Origin: Chromera velia
Lineage: Eukaryota > Sar > Chromeraceae
NCBI GenBank assembly: GCA_018398765.1
Contig: JAHBMJ010005895.1
Location: forward strand, 9,092-24,091
Length of the DNA: 15,000 bases
Direction: 5' to 3'
How positions within the stretch are numbered: the stretch's first letter is position 1; each line of letters opens with the position of its first letter. Position numbers and translations under genes: made by a program. The notes below the pieces were generated by a model. The model ran no database searches, had not been told where the DNA came from, and saw only the letters and a program-made list of their open reading frames with translations. Positions 8,970 through 15,000 of the stretch are shown here, piece by piece.

Positions 8970-9449
8970 ATTCAGATATGCATCAGGGTGAACTCTAACA
9001 CTCCGAGCGCTCCTCAAGACACTATCAGGAGAGGTAGCGCCACTTCCAGTGAGGCGCGGCGATACAGAGGGCGTTCTTATGGCGCTTGGCGGGATAGAGG
9101 GAGAGGGCAAGAGTCTTTCCTTTTCTCTGTCTCCTCTGTCGTCTTTCATAAAATGATACGGTGATGCACTGTCTACCTTTTAGAGTGACCACTCAGCCGT
9201 AAACCCCTTTTACTGAAGCGACTGAAAGCATGAGAGATTTCGAGAGCTCGCTTCTTCCTCTTCTACAACTCCTCTGTGGCTCTGTTTAGGAGACGGAGAC
9301 GGGGACCGTCTCGCCCCTTTCCCCCCTCTCTGAGAAGAGAACCCCCCTTCAGAGACAGAGACTTCAGCTGAGCGTTGGAAGGGTACCCTGGAAGGTCTCT
9401 GAGATCCCCCGAGGCTAGAAGCCCTGGAGGGGGGTTCTGTGCCTACCAC
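8970..9449 (-). pseudogene. Ser/Pro/Arg-rich coding-like fragment with two in-frame TAA stops
   Basis: On the minus strand one frame runs from 9449 through a patch reading RRSPSPSPKQ and an acidic VEEEEASSRN patch to TAA at about 9210. It continues in the same frame past a second TAA to a Lys/Asp/Arg-rich and then Ser/Pro-rich stretch (LLPSPSIPPSAIR) ending near 8973. Disordered Ser/Pro-rich segments like this are common between structured parts of protist proteins. It lies between the two coiled-coil fragments (8288-8559 and 9447-9556) on the same strand, so all three are probably pieces of one decayed gene. A transcribed non-coding region is an alternative. Confidence 0.35.
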
Positions 9450-9556
9450 TTAGATAGGAAATCCTTCATGAGAGTCAGAAGGGCCAAAATCTCGTTCCGC
9501 ATATTCTGCAGTTTGCGTAAGGAACACTGCTCCCTCTCCCCCACCTCCAGTAATTC
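9447..9556 (-). pseudogene. Second coiled-coil exon relic
   Basis: On the minus strand, after a TGTAG acceptor at 9557, the frame reads ELLEVGEREQCSLRKLQN and then NEILALLTLMKDFLSK, with Leu spacing typical of a coiled coil. It ends near a GTAGGC donor (9446) or at an in-frame TAG. The Ser/Pro-rich fragment directly downstream is in a different frame, so either an indel or splicing separates them. The product is unknown. Confidence that this was once coding is moderate. Confidence 0.4.
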
Positions 9557-9656
9557 CTACATGAAATGTTTGTGTGAACACATAAATACATATATGATTG
9601 CACGTATACGCATGTTTTTACACAAACACACTCACTCCAGGAATTCCTGTATGAAA
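9545..9656. repeat. Short direct repeat pair carrying a splice-acceptor-like sequence
   Basis: 22-bp imperfect direct repeats at 9545-9566 and 9635-9656 (three mismatches), 90 bp apart. On the minus strand each reads TTTCAT-x-x-AG followed by GAATT-x-CTGGAG, that is, the same acceptor and first codons as the relic exon at 9556. The upstream copy is followed by GTGAGT, a good donor. Confidence 0.5.
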
Positions 9657-9900
9657 CTAGAGAGATGTTTAGGTGTACGGTGGATTGGAGAAAAACAGAG
9701 TGGCAGCAAACTTGCACATAATAGTTGTAGTTCATACAGACACATCAAATAGTATAAATAGATCATGAAGGGAGATGCACGCAAGGAGAAAGACGAAAAG
9801 AAAATATGAAACTAGGGACGTTTTGATGCAGAAGGTATGGATCTGCTAGCGCGCCTGGCTGTTTTGACGAACACTCACACGTTTCTTGTACACGAAACTG
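9657..9900. other. Spacer, no gene seen
   Basis: Ordinary sequence between the relic exon and the microsatellite. No ORF or RNA gene could be supported. Confidence 0.5.
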
Positions 9901-9928
9901 AATGTGTATGTGTGTGTGTGTATGTGTA

Positions 9929-10005
<77 letters not shown>

Positions 10006-10101
10006 GTGTATGTGTGTGTGTGTGTGTGTGTATACGAGTGAGTGAGTGAGTGGCACTGAGTGAGTGGCAGTGAGTGAGACTCAGTAGCAGTGAGTGAGTG
10101 A

Positions 10102-10153
<52 letters not shown>

Positions 10154-10283
10154 ATATGTGTGTATGGATGTGTGTGTGTCTGTGTGTGTGTGTGTGTGTG
10201 TATACGAGTGAGTGAGTGAGTGGCACTGAGTGAGTGGCAGTGAGTGAGACTCAGTAGCAGTGAGTGAGTGAGTGAGTGAGTGA

Positions 10284-10334
<51 letters not shown>

Positions 10335-10380
10335 TGTATGTATGTATGTGTGTGTGTATATGTATGTGTGTATGTGTGTA

Positions 10381-10420
<40 letters not shown>

Positions 10421-10490
10421 GAGATGATATGAGATAAGAGAGAGATATAGAGAGAGAAAATATGAAAGAAAGAGAGAGAAAACCAGAAAA
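9901..10490. repeat. Large compound GT/GTGA/GTAT microsatellite grading into GA-rich DNA
   Basis: Over 500 bp of GT runs interrupted by TATG and GTGAGTGA units, then a GA/AGAGAG-rich tail at about 10436-10490. A non-simple segment with GGCACTGAG and GACTCAGTAGCAG occurs at 10031-10107 and again identically at 10201-10277. ORFs here are only TH, CV or SL repeats. Confidence 0.95.
10031..10277 (+). repeat. Exact duplication inside the microsatellite, 170-bp spacing
   Basis: The segment starting TATACGAGTGAGTGAG at 10031 is repeated identically for about 77 bp starting at 10201. The copies are exactly 170 bp apart with GT runs between. The identity means a recent unequal exchange or slippage event, or an assembly artefact. 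Confidence 0.9.
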
Positions 10491-10574
10491 TGACAGAATA
10501 GGAAAAAGAATGAGTAGTTGTATATGAAACAATCGTAGTTAATTGGTATAAAGGAGCTGAGTGAGAGAGGCTAA

Positions 10575-11186
10575 CATGTTCCTCCTATCCCGCCTCCCCC
10601 TGACCCACCTCCCCCTCCTCCCGAACCACCTCCCCATCAGAAAGCCCCTCCCCCCTCCTCTCTCAGCAAGGCGTCTTATCTCAAACAACTAGAACAGTTA
10701 GGTCTTTCTTGGGAGGAGCGGCTGGCAGACAGTACAGTGGGTGCAGTAACAGATGGGAAAAGGACATCCAAAAAGAGATGAGAGAGAAGGCAGAGCAGCT
10801 GACAGGCATGGTGGGACCCGCAATGCCACTTGATACAGATGAAAGTGAAGGAAGCAGAAGAAAAGGCAAAGCATGTCCCAAATCCTTCTCACCCTCTGCG
10901 TAAAGAATGTATCAAGCTGAGAAGGGAAAGAGCTCGACTGTTTAAAGCAAAGAGGAGTAAGTTTAAGCAACGGACAGCAGAGAGACTGGGCAGTGAAGCA
11001 GCAATTGACCCCTCGAGAGCATGGCAATGGAACAAGAAAATCAAGTCACAGGGGGGAGGGGGTAATAAACCCACCGCATCCTCCTTCACTCAGTTCTGGG
11101 CAGGGGTTTTTGACGGTCCTAGTCTTCCCCCTGCACCTGTTGGTCTGACCTTCCCCCTTCCTTCTCGTCCCGCCTTTTCTATATAA
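10575..11186 (+). pseudogene. LINE ORF2, N-terminal part: proline-rich and linker region
   Basis: The frame of the downstream reverse transcriptase is open from 10575. It starts with a Pro-rich stretch, then SYLKQLEQLGLSWEERL, then is stopped by TGA at 10779-10781 and again at 10800-10802. It resumes with QAWWDPQCHLIQMKVKEA, the Trp-Trp-Asp motif usual in the linker before LINE reverse transcriptases, followed by a Lys/Arg-rich helix and FTQFWAGVF. A TAA at 11184-11186 ends it just before the reverse transcriptase. The frame on both sides of each stop is the same, so these are nonsense mutations and not frameshifts. An overlapping ORF in another frame (10709-10903) is a shadow. Confidence 0.65.
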
Positions 11187-12480
11187 ATGATTGAGGAAAC
11201 ATTGAAAGGAATTGACCTAAAGAAAGCAGTGGGTTTGGATGGGGTTGGTCTTTGTCATCTTTTGTTGTGTTTTGGTTTTTTTTCTCTTTCCCGTCTGCTG
11301 CTCTTTGTCTTTTTCAATTTGTTTCATCTGTTTTCTTTTTGGCCGGAACGCTGGAATGTGTTGCGCATTGCTCCCATCCCAAAAGGCCCGCCCAGTCTAG
11401 ACTGCAATGAATGGCGTCCGATTCACATTGTGGGGCTCTTAGGAAAAATTTTTGCTTTATTAATGGACTTAAAGATTAGAAAGGAGGTGAGAATTGATGA
11501 GAGGCAGCTCGGGTTTAGGTAAGGGATGGGGATGAGGGAGGCCTTTACTGCTCTGTCTTTGCTCATTCTCAGGTCTAAGAAGAAGAGAAGTCCTCTGATA
11601 GCAGCTTTTGTTGATTTCAGCAAGGCGTTTGACACAGTTTCTCGGGTGAAGATGTTAAAAAGACTCAGAGAGGAAGGAGTAAGCCAGGCAGATGTCTGGA
11701 TGATTCACTTGATGTACAGACAGGCGAGGGCTCGAGTGGATGGAGCAACGGAATGCTTCCCGGAAGGTGGAGGCGTGAAGCAAGGCGACCCTCTTTCCCC
11801 TCTCCTTTTTCTCCTTTTCATTAACAATCTGCATAAGTGTGTTGGCTCTGATAATGAAGAAAGAGACCAAAGCTTGGCTGGGGATGCAGATAGAGAGACC
11901 CCTGTCAGACTGTCCGACGCCCTAATCAAGAGCATCGGCTATGCTGACGACCTCGTTTTCTTTGTACACAATGCTGCAGACCTGCAGAAACGTCTGTCCC
12001 GTCTCGAGAGCTACTGCAAGGAGCATAGTCTGAAGGTAAATCTGAAAAAGACAAAAGTGATGCGTCTCTCCTCCCCCCACCCTGATCTTGTACCGCAGAC
12101 CCCTTTTCTTTTTGAAGGCAGACCAGTGGAAGCGGTGAGCAAATACAAGTATTTGAGCAACTGGGTTTTTGAGGGAGGGGACCTTAGCAAGACAGTGGAA
12201 GCCCGCATTAAGGCGGCAGAAAAGGCATTGGGGGCTGTGTTTGGTAGTACTCTCTCTTCTCTGGGCTTTATTTCTCCCTTCTCTAAAATTACTTTGTTCA
12301 AGGCCCTCTGGCTGCCAGTCGCGCTGTATGGACTGGAAACAATCCTGCTGAGAAAGACAGATATTACCTGCCTCGATGCATTACAGTTGCGTTTTGTTCG
12401 ATGTTCTTTTGGTCTCTCTCATCACTCCTTTGTTTCGCCTTCCCTTCTTTCTCTCTCTCTCTTGAGCCATTCAGTTCTCT
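11187..12480 (+). pseudogene. LINE reverse transcriptase domain (broken)
   Basis: RNA-dependent DNA polymerase used for target-primed reverse transcription. Just after 11187 comes KKAVGLDGVG (the usual K-A-x-G-x-D-G), then RIAPIPKG and NEWRPIHIVGLLGK. QLGFR follows and is interrupted by TAA at 11520-11522. Counting residues from ATG 11526: motif A FVDFSKAFD with catalytic D30; motif B GGGVKQGDPLSPLL at about 81-94; motif C YADD at 139-142 (nucleotides 11940-11951) with both catalytic Asp present; motif D LKVNLKKTKVM; then a KYKYL motif-E-like segment. The catalytic residues survive, so decay is through stops, and a frameshift near a CT run at about 12448-12463 ends this frame at 12494. Confidence 0.9.
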
Positions 12481-13234
12481 ACTCGGTAAGTTGATTGGGG
12501 GCTTCGTTCAATGCATCAAATCGATCGATCGCGCTCTACCCCAGGCAGTATGGAACAAGTGCTTGGCTGGCTTGTGTCAACTGTTCGTTAAAACAGTAAA
12601 ATGGCTGGCCGTTCCATTAGATTGCTCCCTCTTGTGGCCTCCTTTGCCAAACGTGGTGGGGGATAAGTTTAGAAGGAAAAGCAAGAGTAGTAGGAAAAGA
12701 GCAGCAAAAAAGATTGTTATAGGTGCCTGGCTGTCCAACTGGTTAAAAGATGGGACTACAAACGTTAAAGACAGAGACGGAATTTTCCCCCGCCTTATGA
12801 GTCTCTCTGCTTTCCAATCAGAGAATCTGACCAGACAGCGTTTGGCTATGCACCTTCTGAGTGAAAGGAAATGGCGTTCAAGAAGTGAAATGATAGAGTG
12901 CAGTGTTAAACCTCTGCCAAAGAGTTTGTTGCAGTCCTCTGCAGGCTTTTGCATGCTTTTCAGGGCTCTCACAGGGGGGAATATAGATAGAACCCGACCA
13001 GAACGGCTATGCGAGAAATGTTTGTCCCCCTCGCGTGTGATCAAGGATGAGGTTCATGTCCTAACAGAATGTAAAGACACAGAAAGCGAACGAAGCAGGC
13101 TGAGAGAACTGTACGAAATTATAAAACGGAGAGCGCCCATTGCCATAAGAATACAGATCGCACAACACGTCGCAGGTGCAACCGGGAGGCCCCCCGGGCC
13201 CCCTGAGGCACTTCTGATAATGAGAAGAAAGTGA
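12464..13234 (+). pseudogene. LINE ORF2 C-terminal region with CCHC knuckle
   Basis: After the frameshift near 12450-12480 the protein continues in the next frame to a TGA at 13232-13234. The middle part is basic and helical (RRKSKSSRKRAAKK and others), as expected for nucleic-acid binding. Near the end is C-x2-C-x11-H-x4-C (nucleotides 13010-13072, LCEKC ... EVHVLTEC), the zinc-binding pattern found at the C terminus of many LINE polymerases. The annotatable frame extends back to 12401, but the 12401-12463 part is a Ser/Phe/Leu-rich out-of-frame shadow of the reverse transcriptase frame. Whether this C terminus is typical or lineage-specific cannot be told by eye. Confidence 0.75.
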
Positions 13235-13521
13235 AGGAAATGGTGTTACTGTTGTGCACAATCCTGCCTAAAAGTGGTTTCAAAGCGCTAGCCGACTGTC
13301 TTAAGAAGGTTCATTGTATTGATCAGGCAAGTTGAGGCGAATCGATCCGTTTGGCTTGCAGGTCTCCCCATCCCCCCCACCATAAACGTGTACTCTGGGT
13401 TGTCCTCAAAGCCTTGCTAGTGGCTTGGGATTTGGCGTCGCTGAATCTAGGATTTAACCCTCAATCATCATCATCATCATCGGGCCTTGCACTAGCTAAA
13501 TAAAAAAAAAGAAAAAAAAAG
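13235..13521 (+). other. LINE 3' untranslated region and A-rich tail
   Basis: Non-coding sequence after the LINE stop, with a TCA trinucleotide run at 13465-13480, an AATAAA at 13499-13504, and an A-rich tail to about 13521. The AATAAA plus A-run is consistent with reverse transcription from a polyadenylated RNA. Confidence 0.6.
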
Positions 13522-13813
13522 TTTTGCTAGTTTTTTGTTTTTTTATTTATTTATCTTTTAAACACCAGTTGTTTTTCATGCAACACCTACTGCAACACTC
13601 AAACAACACTTAAACAACAGTTGTTTGTCTAGTTAAGGGAGTGATAAATAAAAAAAGAATAGATAAAAAAAAAGTTCACTGAGTTTTTTTTTTTTTTTTA
13701 ATCTAGTGCACGGCCTAGAGTTAACCTGACAATCAACCTTCTTCTTTTATAGTCAACCTCTGACTAGACCCCAGAGTCGACCGTTTTTTTTCATCAGTGA
13801 AACACCGGGCCAT
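13522..13813. other. AT-rich spacer with T and A runs
   Basis: Poly-T (about 13685-13699), poly-A runs, and repeated CAACA/GTTG words including a near-perfect palindrome AAACAAC-A-GTTGTTT at 13612-13626. Read on the minus strand it lies beyond the last exon of the gene at 13921-14722 and could hold its 3' untranslated region. No gene is seen. Confidence 0.5.
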
Positions 13814-13850
13814 GGTCCGTCGCACCGTGCCACAAGCAGTGCGACGGTCC
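13814..13850. repeat. GC-rich 12-bp stem hairpin
   Basis: GGTCCGTCGCAC at 13814-13825 pairs with GTGCGACGGTCC at 13839-13850, with one T-T mismatch and a 13-nt loop. It lies about 70 bp beyond the stop of the minus-strand gene, so it could be a 3' untranslated RNA structure. This is inferred from position only. Confidence 0.7.
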
Positions 13851-13920
13851 TGAAAATGACACGATTCGAGAATACAATTCTACCGAGCTCTAGGGTATCA
13901 TCGTCATCATGATCGACCAC

Positions 13921-14328
13921 CTATACCATCTTGCCAGACTTGGCAGTGCTCTTTGACACGTGCCTCCCATCAACAGCAGCAGAAGCAACACGAGACGTTC
14001 TCAACTTCTCCGCGGTGCTCATCAGATCGCCGAGCAAATCCTGCAAACATGCATAATCATGTACACACAGGAGCGTGGACATATGTGCACAATGCATATT
14101 CAGCTCAACGCCAATTAGTTCTTTACAAAAAACTGCGGAATGGCTCTGAAATGAAACAGGTGCGGGAGGGCACCCGGGGGGGCACATGCGAATTAAGGGA
14201 TGACGATTGAACCGGTGCTTGGTATTAAAAAAAACTTCTATCGTAATGATTCAAGTCAAGTGCGCGTATTTGTATTAAGTGAAACCACACACACACTTAC
14301 GCACTCACTCACACTCACACACACACAC

Positions 14329-14359
<31 letters not shown>

Positions 14360-14364
14360 TATGT

Positions 14365-14403
<39 letters not shown>

Positions 14404-14722
14404 ACTGACAGTCACTTCAACGTTTGAAGCATCGTTGATCAGCTGCACTCGGTAGCTCTTGGAGACGGAAACAGGAGTCCGTGTGAAGGGGATCTGCAAC
14501 ACGCGGTACCCTTCCTCCGCTGTGTCGTTTGTCCATCTGTATGAGTTGACCTTCCTCAGCAGGTCTGGATGACCGTTCTTCAATTTGTTGCAGAGTCTCT
14601 CCAACTCTGCGTTCCCGAGAGGAATCGTTGGACTCCGGTCAGCAGGTCCCTGCATGCCAAATATGGTATGCAGAGCCCTTTCGTACGCATTGAGCTGCCC
14701 ATTGACTGGCTTTTGCAACATG
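13921..14722 (-). CDS. Unrecognised two-exon host gene (3' part or small complete gene)
   Basis: Exon 1 runs on the minus strand from about 14722 to 14416 (or 14410). It follows a TTTGCACAG acceptor, or may start at ATG 14721-14719, and is open for about 102 codons with balanced, non-repetitive composition (patches such as AYERALHTIFGMQGP and DLLRKVNSYRWT). The donor is GAA/GTGACT at 14416/14415, or ACT/GTCAGT six bases later; both leave phase 0. Exon 2 starts after GTTTGCAG at 14041, is also phase 0, and reads DLLGDLMSTAEKLRTS to TAG at 13923-13921 (120 nt). The 375-nt intron holds an AC/AT microsatellite. Joined length is about 141 residues if the ATG is the start. Further exons may lie to the right of the window. 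There is no family I recognise, no signal peptide and no membrane segment. Confidence 0.5.
14287..14401. repeat. AC microsatellite joined to AT microsatellite
   Basis: AC-rich repeats with ACTC variants (about 14287-14360), then ATGTATACATAC, then a pure AT run (about 14372-14401). It lies in the intron of the minus-strand gene next to its donor. The ORFs that cross it are artefacts at their repeat ends. Confidence 0.95.
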
Positions 14723-15000
14723 CTGTGCAAAGACTGTCTGAACACTTAGGTCAAGCGTATGGGTTGCTCACGTCGACGTGACGTCGTGGCAAGCGGTGAG
14801 AAGATTGCAGGGCTTCCCAAACTGTCAGTCTGATGGGGCCTAGGAGGCCCGCTCTTCCTCCCCATACACTTTAGTTGGTGCCCAGAGCCCGTTGACTGGC
14901 CTTGATAGACCGTCCGGACTCATATACCCATGAATTAAAAGAGCGCGCACAAGATGACTGACTCTCCGCGCAGAAGGGGACTGACCACAGACTCGACGAC
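14723..15000. other. Right-edge region with palindromes, possible upstream intron or promoter
   Basis: Stops occur in all frames in the minus direction just before the exon at 14722, so this is intron, 5' untranslated region or promoter of that gene. It contains a perfect 14-bp palindrome TCACGTCGACGTGA (14768-14781) followed by TGACGTCG-like sequence, and GGGCCT-AGG-AGGCCC at 14836-14850. No exon could be supported. Confidence 0.4.
14768..14781. promoter_or_regulatory. Perfect 14-bp palindrome with ACGT cores
   Basis: TCACGTCGACGTGA is its own reverse complement and contains two ACGT cores about 50 bp upstream of the minus-strand exon. Dimeric DNA-binding proteins often use such sites. The regulatory role is inference from symmetry and position only. 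Confidence 0.3.

Larger units (their letters stand above)
10572..13521 (+). mobile_element. 5'-truncated, inactive non-LTR (LINE-type) retrotransposon
   Basis: Contains, in order: a proline-rich segment (about 10575-10660), the linker between endonuclease and reverse transcriptase, a reverse transcriptase with motifs A, B, C and D, a C-terminal CCHC knuckle, a 3' untranslated region, a TCA repeat and an A-rich tail. There are no LTRs. No apurinic-endonuclease-like domain is visible upstream, where the microsatellite begins, so the element is 5'-truncated. Four in-frame stops and one frameshift show that it is dead. The clade is not determined. The 5' boundary is uncertain by about 100 bp, and I found no clear target-site duplication. 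Confidence 0.85.

Noticed and set aside
9763-10532. Long ORFs over the GT microsatellite (Thr-His and Cys-Val repeats)
   Set aside because: They are frame-neutral products of a dinucleotide repeat, present on both strands at once.
10709-10903. ORF on the plus strand as a separate small gene
   Set aside because: It is an out-of-frame shadow of the LINE linker; the true frame carries the Trp-Trp-Asp motif and continues into the reverse transcriptase.
8399-11522. Stop-codon reassignment (TAA/TAG read as Gln) explaining in-frame stops in the coiled-coil relic and the LINE
   Set aside because: The LINE frame also contains two TGA codons at 10779 and 10800 in the same continuous frame, and the best host exon ends in TAG. 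Ordinary decay by C-to-T mutation explains all of them with less.

Overview
This is nuclear eukaryotic DNA. It is gene-poor, with long GT/AC microsatellites, a 24-bp minisatellite, pyrimidine-rich spacer DNA, and decayed retroelements of two kinds. There are no bacterial signals such as operons, ribosome binding sites or tightly packed long ORFs. The texture (GT microsatellites, CT-rich spacers, GCATGCA motifs, short exons, LINE debris) would suit a repeat-rich coccidian apicomplexan such as a Sarcocystis-like species, or a chromerid. This is an impression from style and is not proven by any marker gene here.

Layout. 1-2190: microsatellites and mixed spacer with no supportable gene. 2190-3360: an AT-rich island with a strong imperfect hairpin at 3151-3206. 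3419-6681: a nested repeat structure. Two 458-bp direct repeats (3851-4308 and 5897-6354) begin TG and end CA, are flanked by a near-perfect 6-bp target-site duplication, and enclose 1588 bp. Read on the minus strand they carry a primer-binding-site-like TGG sequence and a G-rich tract in the expected places. I therefore call a degraded, probably internally deleted LTR retrotransposon on the minus strand, with weak hints of a Ty1/copia integrase. A second pair of ~200-bp direct repeats (3419-3619 and 6483-6681) lies just outside it. Substitutions between the paired copies are almost all transitions, about half of them CpG versus TpG/CpA. 6915-7375: a 24-bp minisatellite open in all three forward frames. 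7376-8287: AT-rich spacer.

8288-9556 (minus strand): coding-like fragments, two of them coiled-coil, broken by stops and a frame change; probably a decayed gene. 9901-10490: a large compound GT/GTGA microsatellite with an internal exact 170-bp-spaced duplication. 10572-13521 (plus strand): a 5'-truncated, inactive non-LTR (LINE-type) retrotransposon. Its linker, reverse transcriptase (YADD) and C-terminal CCHC knuckle are recognisable, but it is broken by four in-frame stops and a frameshift at a CT run, and it ends in a TCA repeat and an A-rich tail. 13921-14722 (minus strand): the best candidate for a living host gene, two phase-0-compatible exons separated by a 375-bp intron holding an AC/AT microsatellite. 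Its product is not recognised.

The genes do not form a pathway. The window reads as a repeat-dominated intergenic region with one partial host gene at the right edge and a probable gene relic in the middle. The most informative signal is the transition-only, CpG-biased decay of the repeats, together with LINE stops of the kinds C-to-T change would produce, which points to cytosine deamination as the mutational force.
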